Positions 10,600 through 22,135 of a DNA stretch of 64,000 nucleotides are shown one piece after another. The notes below the pieces were generated by a model. The model was not told where the DNA came from. It did not search any database and worked only from the letters and a program-made list of their open reading frames with translations. The stretch comes from Adiantum capillus-veneris (lineage: Eukaryota > Streptophyta > Polypodiopsida > Polypodiales > Pteridaceae), in NCBI GenBank assembly GCA_014529385.2, contig CM043953.1:76218872-76282871 (forward strand), read 5' to 3'. A program made the position numbers and the translations under genes. Numbering within the stretch: the first letter of the stretch is position 1; each line of letters begins with the position of its first letter.

Positions 10600-12187
10600 A
10601 TGCACTCACACAGTACACTTTATGCCACGACAACCACAAAATGCAATGTGTGTATTTGAGGTTAGGATTGTAGGGCACATGACAACCTTCGATGATGATT
10701 GTTCTTTAATTTGAGAGTATGCTTATCCTAAATTTAAAAGAAAGAGTCTCAAAATCTTCTTTAAGGGTAAAACTGCAGGCTATAGGTCCCTGTCTCAAAA
10801 CCATGGAGGCTTGATCTTTGGGTTGAGAATCCTTACGGATCCATAAAATACTAGAAACTCAATGTAGTTTGTAGTGAAAGAAAGTTATGTACATCGTGCT
10901 TCTCTCCATGCACAAAATCAAAAGCACGAGTCAAAACATGTTCAAGCCTCAAACTTGAGGTCGAAGCAAAGGGCTTTGGAGTTTAGAGAAATTGTAAGTC
11001 TTATAAACGTGAATGTTTGAAACATTGTGAGAAGGTAGGTGGAGACATTAGGATGTAACATCAAACACTCAAAACTTCAAACCAAGGCATGACCATCCCA
11101 GGTGGCATCATGTGCCATTTGCCCCCACTGAGCATTAAACACTTTCAAACAAAGGTTCAACAAGTCATGACAAAATGCAAAAAGCTAAAGCCAAGCAATT
11201 TAATTTGAACATGAATTTGCACTTTAATTTGAGATCGATGTTGACGTTTAGCCTTGACATCACCCCTATCGGTCTTTATCTGCGGCGCATCACCACCATC
11301 TCCACCATGGTTTGCTTCCAGATTGAGTGTCATGATGCGCATGCTCGCATTGGCCATCATGTGTTTTTTGTTTTGATCTCTCATGTGCTACCTACCACTC
11401 TATCACTTCTCAGCCCATACGCTCGCCGCGATACAATGTTTGGACTATCCCGTTCTGCTTCCGCTTCAACCCTGGGCATCCTGCTACGCATGTTTAGCAT
11501 GTCTAGCACTAATTGTCAAGCACCACGGCATGTGTGTCCTGCATGTTCTCCTAACCAGCATCATACTCAGGTTTGGGAAGAGCAGCACTGTCCTCGAACA
11601 CCATGTTTGGATCTGATGACCTTGCTACATAGGGATTGACTGCTTCGGCTCCTTGGAACTTCCTTTTTTGCACAAAAGAAAGCACACAAGAACTATTAGC
11701 AGCACAAGGAAGATGAGTCTCCGAACACAATGCCTACAATGGCTCCTGCTAAGAGCTTCCTGTGACGCTTCTTAAAATCTTTTGCATGTCTTGCAGGCTG
11801 CCGCAAGCATGAACTCCTCTTGTGCATGTCTTGCAACTTTCATAAGCATGAATTACTCCTCTTCTGCATGTCCTATAGCTTCCGTAAGCATCAACTCCCC
11901 CTGAGTTCTACCTTGTGCATCCGCCATTCTGTGTTTCCTACAGTTGTTATAAGCACCACGTGTTGAGTTCTATTATGTGTATGTACCATCCCTGAAGGTC
12001 TTCCATATTGTGCATCCACCAAAGAGAGGTTGCCTGCGCAGTTTGTATTAGGCACATTCTGAACACAAATCTTGTCTTCAACTTTGCGGGCTACCATGGA
12101 TGAGTCACCTTGTCCGTCCACAACCTACCATCCATGACAGTCACTGTGTGAGATATCTATGCTACACAGTAAGGAAAAATCAAAATG

Positions 12188-12232
<45 letters not shown>

Positions 12233-13320
12233 CTAAGAACATATTCCTTTTGCAAAACTTGTTTAAACTCTTCCCCAAGTCTTGGACTATTAGTGCTGAT
12301 AAAACACCGTTCACTATTTATAGGCCATGCCTTCTAGGTAGAGGCTACTTTCCTATAGCTTGAAGGAATCCTGCATATTCTTTACATGATGTATGGTAGC
12401 CTACTAATGTAAACATGTGTTGACAACATATCTGTTGTGCTCTCGGTCCTCTCCTTGATAAACAGGAAGAAATTAGAATTAAGAGCGTCAACATTTGACT
12501 CCATTGTAGTCACTTTGATTGCCAATCCTAAAAAGTAGACATGCCAACAAACCCATGGTCACCCTGTAATTCCACTGCATCTCCAAAGTTTGCCATATGT
12601 GCATCTCCTTGCATAGAAGGCGACAACAGAGTTTCAAAGTTGCTATGGTGATATGAGGGAATCTCTTGATTATTTGACATTGTATGCCAAATCCAAAATT
12701 GTCAAATTTGATGAAAAGTACTTTCTGTTGTATTGTATAGAAAAAAAAACTTTGATTCAAGTATCCGTCAAAAACTATTCGGTTTATTTGTATTATATAC
12801 AAGACAAATTTTGATTGTAATTACTTTATCTTTTTGTGATTAAATGAGTGCAAGGTTGATGAATTTTGGTTGCAAATCACAAAATGGGCAACTTGATGCC
12901 AAGGAAAATCACCAAACCAAAACCCTTGTGTGGTTGTAGCCTTGGCACATTGTGCCCATTGCTTGAGGTTAATAAGAGCACTTGGTAGCTTGGTGGGAAG
13001 GGTCCCTTACGGTGGTGAAAGCTTCAACTTAGGGTGCTCAATATTAAATGTTATGTTTGAAAAGCACACGGTCTGCAGTAGGAGGACCGCAAGTAAGAAA
13101 AAGATGAGGTAGAAAAATTGCTCATGCTGGCTTGTAAAGAACAAAACATGCCTCAGGCCTATGTCAAATAAAACACCCATCCTACTATGTATTTTTCAAG
13201 ATAAAAACAGGTCGATTTGAAGTAGGCATGATTCCACCTATCATGTGTGTAAGGGGACTTTGCCACGTATCTTTCTCCCTTAAAAAATAGATTGGAGTGC
13301 TTGAAGTAGCACTTAGAATT
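10600..13320. other. No recognisable gene; one (CT)n tract
   Basis: ORFs here are short and have unstructured composition in both strands. A (CT)n tract lies at about 12,190-12,228. The 11.1-11.65 kb plus ORF (154 codons) lacks any motif I know and overlaps a minus ORF, so I do not call it. Nothing else can be supported. Confidence 0.5.
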
Positions 13321-13325
13321 GGTTT

Positions 13326-13611
13326 TCTTGCAAGACATTCCTGTTGTAAAGCTAAGCACGCTTTATTGAGGACACATTGCCCCTCCATTCTAATTTGGTC
13401 AGCAAAAGAGAGAAAAAGATCCTAGAGCTCTCATACTAGTGAGATGACACATGGCATACTATTTTCTTCCACGACACTCCTATTTTTGGAAAAGTAAGCA
13501 CACTTTATTGAAGCCGTATTGCTCCTCCATGCTAAGTCTGTTAGCAAAAGAGAGAATTTAAAGATCCTAGAGCTCTAATACCAGAGAGAGAACACATTAC
13601 ATACTAGGATG
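13326..13611. repeat. Two tandem copies of a ~143 bp unit
   Basis: Copies at about 13,326-13,468 and 13,469-13,611 share GCACACTTTATTGA/GCACGCTTTATTGA, GCAAAAGAGAGAA and GATCCTAGAGCTCT. The second copy contains GCTCTAATACCA, one base away from the reverse complement of the initiator-tRNA primer site. This could be a relic of an LTR-element leader, but no LTR can be fixed beside it. Confidence 0.55.
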
Positions 13612-14820
13612 ATGCACATTGATATCCATCCGACCTACTTCTTATATAGGGCCCCTGTGATGCCATATATAGAGGACCCCTTTCCATGAGTGCATGTAGG
13701 GATCCTAATGCTTCCTCTCTTAGGCTCCTATGACCTATGTCCTGACACATGTGGTAAAAGCTCATGTAGATTTTGAGTGCTTGTAAGCACAAATAATCTT
13801 GCATGGGGTGACAACCATATCCATGAATTCTGTCCTTTAATAATATCAGGCCCTATAGTGACCAAGAGTACTATCAAGGTGACTTATGACATGACAAAGT
13901 CAAATCTTAAAGCAATATGTATGAGGTGACAACCAAGGGAAAAAGAGAGTTGATGTTGTGTTGCATGATTTATGGTAGACAGAGAGCATTTCAAAGAGGC
14001 AATTCCTCCTTTGTGCCCTTTAAAATATTACAAAACTTAAAGGCCAAATTTGCCTCCCTGCATCCATCATCCCCTTCTCTTCTTCCAAACTTGAGCATAG
14101 AGTGCTTCAATCTCTAGAGCTACATCCCATATAACCATGCACATGTGAGACAAACTAGGAATCCATTCGTATTCCAAAGGCATATGGGGAGGGGTGTGAC
14201 TTCTATGGGGGTTGTAGAGGTGTTAAAAAGAGGAAGCATCCAAAAATGATAAAGAAAAGTCAAGAAATATCTATTAATTCTTTTCATCTTTCAAAATATT
14301 ACAACCAATTCATCATGGTTCATCCCCTTTATTATGAATAGAAAGATATCATCACCATGTATGTGATGTTCTCCACATAAATTAATTGGATGCATTTGGG
14401 GTTAAAAAATCGTATCTAGGCCTATATATAATTGTTTTGATATCATAGTTTGTAGGAGGGACAACCGATGACTAAGAACGCAACAAATGGAATTCTACTT
14501 GAGAGAGAATAGGAACTTGACATATCTAGTCATGTGCTTGGGTTTCCAAGTAGTAGTAAACTTGGTTAATTTTTAGACATGTATACAAAAAGAATAAAGA
14601 AAAAGAGCCAATATGCAAGATAAAAGTATTGAAGAGCTCCATAAATGATTTATGATGATTCACAATCCAATTTCATTATTTTTTAATTTATTGTGTTCTA
14701 GCTTATCGTGTTCTAGCTATGTCATGGTGTTTTCTAGAGATCAAAGGGACTTGAGTTCATTGATGCTTTTAGGCACACAACCAACTAGGCATTGAGGATA
14801 CCCTGACCTTATTTGATAAA
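13612..14820. other. No recognisable gene
   Basis: AT-rich relic DNA with short random ORFs. A small direct repeat of TGTTCTAGCTTA/TGTTCTAGCTAT lies near 14,693-14,720. Nothing else is supported. Confidence 0.5.
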
Positions 14821-14829
14821 TAGGTCTTT

Positions 14830-16260
14830 CCAGCACAACAACTAGTGCAACAACATGCATTAGGACCTTGTTTCAATTGTGGCGGACCTCATTTGGTGAG
14901 AGATTGTCATAATTGCAAGCAACAGTTCAAGGTAACCCAAGGAGTGAAAACTACAGCTACACAAAGAATCCCACCTTTGGAGAGGTATTTCTTAGGATAA
15001 AGTGTAGAGCATTTTCCAAAAGATTGTCTACTTAAGCCTATAGAGACTGCTACGCCAAAGAACTCGACAAGCCTCAACATAGTGTCGGTGATTCCTCTTT
15101 AACAACATCATAGAATAAGAGCAATGTTGTACCATTGTAGAGTACTAAAAAGAGCCCAACATAAGGAGGTTCAAATTCAAACACAAGGGACAAGCCCTAG
15201 GGCTGAAATAGCCACAAGAGAACCCCAAGAAACAAAGAAACCTTCGAGAAGAAAAGCTTGAAGTTGATGAGGAAGGAAATCCAAAGGAAATTCTAACTTG
15301 GAAGTGGATAATCCTATTCCTAAGGAGTTACAAGGAGTTATCAAACTCAAGAATGACCCTGAAATGCAAACAGAGATAAATTGAGTGAACCAATCCAAAT
15401 AGAGCAAGTCTTGAATTCTCAAAAGGATTTAGGAGATTTTGTTATTGTAAAAAAGGTCAATGAGCCCTTAGATGCAACACTTAAAGCTCATGAAAGCAGG
15501 ATAACAGCTCTCACTGAGCTACCAAAAAAAAATGCAACAATATCCTAATCCTCGTGAGGAGAAGATCAATGTTGCTCTCCATCAGCAGTTGATTAGGGAT
15601 AAGCAGATGCTTTTAGAAAGACCACGACGTGCATACAAAAGAGGGCCAACATTTGTGAAACCAACCCTAGAAACCATCATTGGTACAAAACGGAGTGAAG
15701 CGGTGTCTTTACCTCCATTTTATGATGCATTAATTGAAGATACACCTAAAATCACTGAGCCAACAAAGCCTTTCAAACCTTTAGACCTTGGAGATGAGAT
15801 TCTTGAGTCTAAGGAAGCATTGGCTTAAGAGATGTGGGTAGCGGTGCAATAACAAGTTGAAGAGCGAAATGTCTCTCCTAAGTCACCACCCTTGTCTATT
15901 ATAGACTTCACTAGTTGAAAGGCTATATATGGATGAAGATAGTCTATCTCTGCAAACTGTAGCATCTACACACAACAATCATACCTCAAGATAATGCCCT
16001 CATACTTAGGCAAATATGTATGCTACATGCAAATCATGAAAGTGACATCCAAAAGAAGGGATTTGTTGGAGAGAAAGAATGTTTTGAAACATTCATTGTT
16101 GACAACTCCAGGCACTTGTACACTTCTGTTAGCAGACCTCTTAAAGATGAAACCGGAGTTATGGGAAGAATTAGATGCCTATTTGACAAGAGGAGGAGGT
16201 TTGAGAAACAATTTTCACCTCAAGAAGGGATGCAAAGAGGAAAGTTTGAAGCTTGATACA
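14830..16260 (+). pseudogene. Plus-strand gag-like relic with zinc knuckles
   Basis: At about 14,868-14,910 the plus strand encodes CFNCGGPHLVRDC, a CX2CX3HX4C knuckle of a kind seen in plant gypsy Gag proteins. About 80 bases on, a second knuckle is half decayed (a stop, then EHFPKDCLLKP). A charged, Pro-rich region follows, with one open stretch at 15,532-15,828 (98 codons: NPREEKINVALHQQL, RPRRAYKRGPTFVKPTLE, TEPTKPFKPLDLGDEILE). Coding-like sequence continues with stops and shifts to about 16,256. The orientation is opposite to A, B, C, D and F, so it is a different, older element. No reverse transcriptase is visible before the minisatellite. Confidence 0.5.
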
Positions 16261-16269
16261 AACAAACTC

Positions 16270-16272
16270 ATT

Positions 16273-16314
<42 letters not shown>

Positions 16315-16411
16315 ATGTGGTAGTTGTCTAGTAGCACACTAGAGAAAGACATAGAGAGCAAAAGTCTACGTACAATAGTATGCATACGAACAAAGAAAAG
16401 AACACGCTTGA

Positions 16412-16489
<78 letters not shown>

Positions 16490-16588
16490 ACATGTGGTAG
16501 TTGTCTGGCAGCACACCAAGAGAGACAAAGAGAGCAAAAGATCTACAAACAGTAGTATGTATGCAAACAAAGAAAAAACACGCTTGAA

Positions 16589-16643
<55 letters not shown>

Positions 16644-16746
16644 GTGCATGTGGTAGTTGTCTGGCAGCACACCAGAGAGAGACAGAGAGAGAAAAAGATC
16701 TACATAAGGTAGTATGCATGCGAACACAGACAAAAACATGCTTGAA

Positions 16747-16826
<80 letters not shown>

Positions 16827-16876
16827 GATCTACATACGGTAGTCTACATGCAAACAAAGAAAAAAACATGCTTGAA

Positions 16877-16944
<68 letters not shown>

Positions 16945-16945
16945 A
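16270..16945. repeat. GA-rich minisatellite, five (GA)n tracts in ~120-180 bp units
   Basis: Each unit is a (GA)n tract of 35-75 bases joined to a conserved segment of roughly 95-105 bases with GTGGTAGTTGTCTGGCAGCA, GATCTACATACGGTAGT, ATGCATGCGAACA and CATGCTTGAAGTACGA; the fourth interval is shortened. The tracts centre near 16,290, 16,450, 16,620, 16,785 and 16,910. Copies differ mainly in GA length. This is a compound VNTR rather than simple SSR. ORFs reading through it as Glu-Arg or Leu-Ser repeats are artefacts. Confidence 0.9.
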
Positions 16946-17344
16946 AGGTGACTCAAAGTGTGTGAATTGCGGCCAAGTGGGATGGACATTCCAGCCCATA
17001 TCACTGTCCGGAAGGCAGTCATTTTAACATGAACAATCAACCGGTTAGAGGTATAATGTTGCCTTATTTGAGAGAAATAGGTGACCACCAGTTCCATACA
17101 AATATCACTATCAAGGAAGAAAAAAGATTCCTTTCAGTAAAACATATTACACTTATATCACCAAACTACAAATAATCATCATGGCTTAGTCAATTATATC
17201 GTCACATTAGATACACCAAAGAAGGCCTCCTCAAAATACTTGGTATAAGTTAGTCAAAAACTCACATAATATCACACCAATATGTTTATGTGATGTTTTA
17301 AGCACAAAGAAAAGAAAGAGAAAAAAATCAGGGTAACAAGGATG
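16946..17344. other. Relic with zinc-knuckle-like start, otherwise empty
   Basis: Just after the last GA tract, the plus strand reads KCVNCGQVGW, the first half of a CCHC knuckle with the His position mutated. A short ORF-like stretch follows (NNQPVRGIMLPYLREIG), then AT-rich DNA with stops. It is possibly a further part of the 14.8-16.3 kb plus-strand relic. Weak. Confidence 0.3.
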
Positions 17345-18753
17345 GGGTGCTTTGTTTTGGGGAAATGAAAAAATGATATTCTCCTAGGTGCACCTTTGTG
17401 ACCATCACCTAAACAAAGGTGGAATATACAAATGGTTTTTTTTTTAAAAGTTTGGCTTGGAAAACGAAAAATGAATTACACTACAGATGTTACTGAGGAA
17501 GTGCATCGTGGATGGGATGCCAACGAATCGCAGACTTCATTGGTGCGTTGAGGTAGCACGCTCGTCAATTTTGTTGTCGGCTGGGGCATGCCTTCGGCAT
17601 CATTCTTTGATTTGTTGTCACCATTGCGTGTTTTTGACGTCGTCCTTCTTTGTTTGTCGATGTATCGATGTCAATATCTTTGCTTCCTTCCTTCTTTTGC
17701 GAGCCATGTATGTGCGTTGTTGGTGTGTATGTGATTATATACGTGTGCTTATGCATGTCGTGTATGTAGGTGTGTATATATGTATGTGTTTATGAGTGTG
17801 TGTGTGTGTGTATGGAAAGAGAGGGAGAAAGATTTTTTGGTCATTTTTACCGTTTGGGCGGGCTATGAGGGTGAGCGAGAGTGAGGGAGAGAGTGAATGA
17901 GAAGAGTGTGGGGGGTGGTGTGAGGCGTGTGGGTGCGTGGGTAAGTAATGGGGGGAAGATTTTGAGAGGGTGGGAGAGAGTGAGAGGGGGGAGGGTAAGA
18001 GAGGCGGGGTGTGTGTATGGGAGAGAGACAGAGACCAACCATTTTTGGCTCATACAGCCAAAGAGGGTGCGAGAGAGAGTGAGAGAGGGAGGGTGAGTGT
18101 GTGTGGGGGGGTGTGTATGGTAGCGTGTGGGGGGTCAAGGCCTGGCAGCCTGAGGGTGATGCAACTTGGGCCAAGGGTGATGAAAGGAGTGGTGTGGGTG
18201 ACAGGGGCCGTGAAGGCTAGGTGAAGGTGGGTTGTTGGCCAGAGAGGGCACGAGAGAGCATGGGCCGAGATGAGGGGATGGTGACAGAGAGTGAGGAAAG
18301 AGGATGAGCAGGGGTATAGGGGGTGATGGCAGGCCAGATGAGCTGCCAGAGAGAGAGAGAGAGAGAGAGATTTAGTGGTTGCCTAGGGTGGTGGCACCAA
18401 GAAAGAGGGAGAGGAGGAGGGTGGTGGCCCCATTGCAAGCGCAAGGAGGGGAAGGTGGCAGCCCTGCTTGCTGTGGATTTTTTTCTTTTTTATTATCTTG
18501 ATAAGGCTCCCCTTTGGGGTTAGTACCCATGGACGAAGGTCATGTAACCTTCTTTTCAAGGTGCTTGGAGGCCATGAGGGTGGTCTACGCTCCGAGTTAT
18601 GGCCTCCGCTTAGAATTGGCCAGTTGTGGCACTTAGATCAACCAAGCATTGTCGGGACTATCAGCCATGGTGCACGTGCTTTGGACAGAGTGGAAAAGAA
18701 GCGGTTTTTTCTCTTCTTCTTCTCTTTTTTTGATCTTCAAAAACCGGCTATCA
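17345..18753 (-). repeat. Element B 3' LTR candidate (third copy of the LTR-like block)
   Basis: 17,345-18,535 matches the reverse complement of 5,255-6,507 closely (for example CCATCACCTAAACAAAGGTG, GGGGCATGCCTTCGGCATCA and TTTTTGGCTCATACAGCCAA) and has arm 1 orientation. On the minus strand the block would start TGATAGCC at 18,753, directly after a purine tract and the integrase stop, as expected for a 3' LTR. It lacks the ~650 bp inner-end part present in arms 1 and 2, so it is truncated at 17,345. It includes (GT)n at 17,795-17,812 and (GA)n at 18,348-18,370. Confidence 0.55.
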
Positions 18754-18769
18754 TTAGCCCTCCCCTTCT
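18754..18769 (-). other. Polypurine tract candidate of element B
   Basis: The minus strand reads AGAAGGGGAGGGCTAA just before the TG that would start the LTR, and 57 bases after the integrase stop. This is the expected place for plus-strand DNA priming. Confidence 0.5.
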
Positions 18770-18825
18770 GGCTAGAGGCATTCATGCCTCTAGCTTTCTG
18801 ATTCTCTAGCAGTAGAGTTGGAGGG

Positions 18826-20070
18826 TTATCCTTCCTCTGGAATATCTACCATAAACTCCACATCAAACCTTAAGAAGTACCTTTTGAGCCTCCATCCATT
18901 GACTCTTGTCTTGTGAATTCGACCATCTGCTTCCATCAATTCGTAGCTACCATTGTTGTATTGCCTTCCCTTTTGACGATGAATGGCCCTTCCCATCTGG
19001 GCTGAAACTTCTTATCTTTCCTAATGTCGAATCTGTTATCGTATCTCAATACTAACATGCATTTCTTCAGACACTTTTCCTTAAGCCCTTGATTGAATGT
19101 GAGTCATGTCATTCTGCTTGCATTGCATAGTAGTTGATCGCATCTTCCCTATCTAACTAAAGCCTTTCTAGATCCAAGGTGTGGTGTGGAGATGGGCAAG
19201 TGGGTGCTGTAACTGGCTAGCCATGACTCGCAAGCTAGCTATCTGCACCTTGATGGGTAAAATGGCCTCTTTTCCATATACTAGATGGAAAGGGGTGAAA
19301 CCTAGTGATGTTGGGAATGTCGTGCGGTAGGCCCAAACAGTGGCCATGAGATGCTTATCCCAATCACTTGTGTGGTTATTCACCTGCTTTGTGACGATTT
19401 TATAGGTCATGCCATTTACCTTTTCCATTAGACCATTGCACTGTGGATAGTACGGAGTTGAGTGTCAGCGTGTGATGCCAAATTTTGCCATCAGTTCTCC
19501 CACCAAGTCGCCTCTAAAACCTCGCCCTCTATCAGATATTATCTCCAAAGGTGTGCCAAAGCAGCAACAGATGTGCTCAAATATGAACTTCTCCACTTCT
19601 TGGGTTGTATAGCGTGTGGTGGTTGCTGCTTTCGTCCACATCGAGTCATGTAGTCTACACCAACTAGAATGTACAATTTACTCGATTGGGGCCCTTGGTA
19701 AAGGACCAATTGCAGATATTCCCCACTTCTCAAATGGGCCATATGAGATGATAGGAGTCTATGAATCATATGTTAGTGTTCGATCACTCAATGCTTGACA
19801 AGCTCTGTATGTTTTACACCAATGATGTACATCCCTATTCATACTAGGCCAAGAGAATCCTGGTTGTAGATTTTTTCTACTAGTAATATCTAGCGCAAAG
19901 TGACCACTGCAAACACTATCATGGCAACTTGAGGTTACCTTCGTGATTTCACTGGAGATTGTCACTCGCTTGAGAATCTGGTCTTTGCCCTTGCAGTACA
20001 AGGTGTTGTTTATAAGGCGGTATCTTGTTGCGTTTCGGACAAGCCATTGTTTTTGGCCCTTGGTATACAC
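18826..20070 (-). pseudogene. Element B: gypsy integrase
   Basis: Minus-strand frames give an integrase in pieces. The HHCC zinc-binding region is H-x-S-V-C-S-G-H...HHWCKTYRACQ (about 19,759-20,070). The catalytic core has ILVGVDYMTR, IISDRGRGF and NGLMEKVNG, the three acidic positions. The C-terminal part has WAYRTTFPTSLGFTPFHLVYG and ends RVNGWRLKRYF...IPEEG with a TAA at 18,826. No chromodomain is visible after it. A frameshift near 19,655 and stops (for example near 19,474) break it. Integrase joins element DNA to the genome in the nucleus. Confidence 0.85.
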
Positions 20071-20082
20071 TTCGAGACATTC

Positions 20083-20860
20083 TCATGTATCTAAGAAGAT
20101 GATGATATCAGACATAAAATTGCTATCCTGAAAGCGGGGCAGCTTCAATTTGATTGATCCTATGGGAACATCTTGTATCCTTTTCTTGGCTAGAGCATCT
20201 GCTTCTTGATTTTTTGCCCTCTGGACATGAAATAACTGCACCACTTCAATTTTTCTTAAAAGATCCTTTACTTGGCATAATTGGCCAAGAAAAACTTGAT
20301 TTTTACAAACCCAAGTGCCATTTATCTGCTTTATTAAGAGCATGGCATCTCCAAACACATTTAGGTGTTGAACCCCTTGCAAAACACATTGTCCTAATCC
20401 AAGAAGTAGGGTCGTGTACTCTGCTTTGTTGTTTTGTGTGGGAGTGTAGTAGCTGCCCAATAGAGAAGACCTTTTCTCTTTGCTCATTGAAAATGACGAT
20501 GCCAATTGCAGCCTCGTCCACTGTCCTTTTGTAAACTCCATCAAATAAAAGAGAGTGAGCTCCTTCTATCTTAGGAACTTCCACCATTGGTATCACTCCT
20601 TTGCCTTCCGTGTTGACCTTTAGCTTCTTCTCATAGTGACGATGAGTAAGAATACCTGCTAGACTAGCTCTAGTCGAGTTCTCCACTTGCATAGTGTAAT
20701 CACTTGCACTAGCTCTAGTCGAGTTCTCCACTTGCATAGTGTAATCAAAGTCTTGTAATCTAACAAGCCACTTAGAGATTCTAGATGAGACATCCACGTG
20801 TTTCATTACATACGGAAAGACTTCTTCCATTGTTAGAATTACAAAGGGTCTATGCAAGCA
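20083..20860 (-). pseudogene. Element B: RNase H and tether region
   Basis: Two overlapping minus frames give RT-connection and RNase H-like sequence. First comes KWLVRLQDFDYTMQVENSTRA (shown here up to STR), including a 51-bp tandem repeat of the YTMQVENSTRAS coding segment. Then follow FDGVYKRTVDEAAIGIVIFN, a run of short conserved pieces (NKAEYTTLLLGL, LNVFGDAMLLIKQI, VQRAKNQEADALAKK). NKAEY and GDAMLLIKQ are the hallmarks of the archaeal-type RNase H of some plant gypsy elements. It degrades RNA in RNA-DNA hybrids during reverse transcription. Frameshifts and the tandem duplication make it a pseudogene. Confidence 0.75.
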
Positions 20861-21185
20861 CCATGTGCTCTATCATGGTGAATCCTTATTCTGATGGGGT
20901 CATTACACGACTAGAGAAGTAGATAGGATGCATGAAAGAGGTCTGGGGGTCCTTCTGCATTAGTACGGTCCCAAGTGTATCACTTCCTACACTGGGGTTA
21001 ACATAAAATGGCTCGTCCCATCCAGGGGGTGAAATGGTGGGAAGTGAGTCCAGGATCTATTTCACTTTGCTAAAATGTTGCTCATTTTCTTCACTCTATA
21101 GGAAGACATCTCTATGGGTGACTTGTTGTAAAGGGAGAACCACTTGAGAGAGAAAGTGAATGAGCCTGCTCAAATACCTTACCTT

Positions 21186-21809
21186 CTAAAGGAAGGTAAG
21201 GTATATGAACCTACTCAAACACCTTACCTTTTGAAGGAAGGAGACCAATGGCTTAGTTGTTGTGGGTGATGACAAAGATACTAAAGATTGAAACTTGCTT
21301 GAGTTAGCCTCAATCCCTTTTGCTGAAATTACATGGCCAAGAAGAGTGACCTTGCTTTCACCAATGTGACACTTATCGATGTTATGTTGGCCACCCAAGG
21401 TTTGTAGCCTAGCCAGGCCATCATAGACCTTGCTCAAATGGAGGGAGCGAGAGCTGTAGATGCAAAAATCATCTAGAAAACCCGTATTGACTTCCAAAGT
21501 ATGGTTGGAAGACAAAAGTTACATAGCATTGGAATGTGGTCGGAGCGTTTGTGAGGCCAAAAGGCATCACTCTGTAAGCAAAACATCCCCATGGATTTAT
21601 GAAGGTTGTCTTTTTTTGGTCTTCTTCTGCATTGCTAATCTGTAAGTATCCTGAGTAGACATCACATACTATGTAGCGCTCATGACTTGCTACCTCATCG
21701 AGAATCTTGTTTTGGAATGGGAGGGAAAAATGATTTCTCTTTTTTGTTGCATTGAGAGGTTTGTAGTCTACACAAACCCTCCACTTACCGTTCTTCTTTG
21801 GCATGACCA
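21186..21809 (-). pseudogene. Element B: reverse transcriptase, 3' part
   Basis: Minus frames give [59 protein letters not shown], then after a break GFLDDFCIYSSRSLHL and LLGHVISAKGIEANSSK. The catalytic F/Y-x-DD motif appears as GFLDDFCIYS. A frameshift lies near 21,500. The N-terminal part of this RT is found again at 27,523-27,900, on the far side of element X, and the frame resumes when one GACCA copy is counted. Confidence 0.85.
21805..21809. other. Target-site duplication GACCA, left of element X
   Basis: GACCA precedes the TGTCA start of the left LTR and recurs at 27,518-27,522 after the right LTR. It is part of the element B reverse transcriptase coding sequence. Confidence 0.9.
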
Positions 21810-21965
21810 TGTCAGGACAATGGGAGGACCACTCACGGCCATGGGCCAGGGCCAAGGGCCAGGACGGACATGCAGTCAAGGGGGTCCCTATATATAGAAG
21901 GTGAATGGCCTATATAGGGCATGGATGGGTGGTGATGATCATGTTCTAGTCCCCTTGCCCTTTCA
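21810..21965 (+). repeat. Element X left (5') LTR
   Basis: 156 bp, TG...CA ends. It contains a TATA-like CTATATATAG at about 21,888-21,897 and an internal GGCC-rich stretch. About a dozen mismatches to the right LTR by eye (roughly 92 percent identity), which implies an old insertion. Confidence 0.9.
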
Positions 21966-21966
21966 C

Positions 21967-21980
21967 TGGTATCAGAGCTA
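21967..21980 (+). other. Element X primer-binding site
   Basis: TGGTATCAGAGCTA, one base after the left LTR, complementary to the 3' end of plant initiator tRNA-Met. Confidence 0.9.
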
Positions 21981-22045
21981 GGGGAGGGGAGGTCATGGAG
22001 GAGGAAAGAAGAAGGATCTTACTTTTTTTCATGGCTTATTGCATG

Positions 22046-22135
<90 letters not shown>

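Noticed and set aside
11175-11639. 154-codon plus ORF rich in Ser/His/Met
   Set aside because: No motif, overlaps other frames, no neighbouring gene structure.
13575-13586. Primer-binding site GCTCTAATACCA
   Set aside because: One mismatch to the iMet complement and no LTR edge (TG) or gag nearby; kept only as part of the tandem repeat.
16270-16945. CRISPR-like array
   Set aside because: Regular repeats with spacers, but the constant part is the spacer-sized segment and GA tracts vary in length; eukaryotic minisatellite.
16328-17097. ORFs of Leu-Ser or Glu-Arg repeats
   Set aside because: Artefact of the GA minisatellite.
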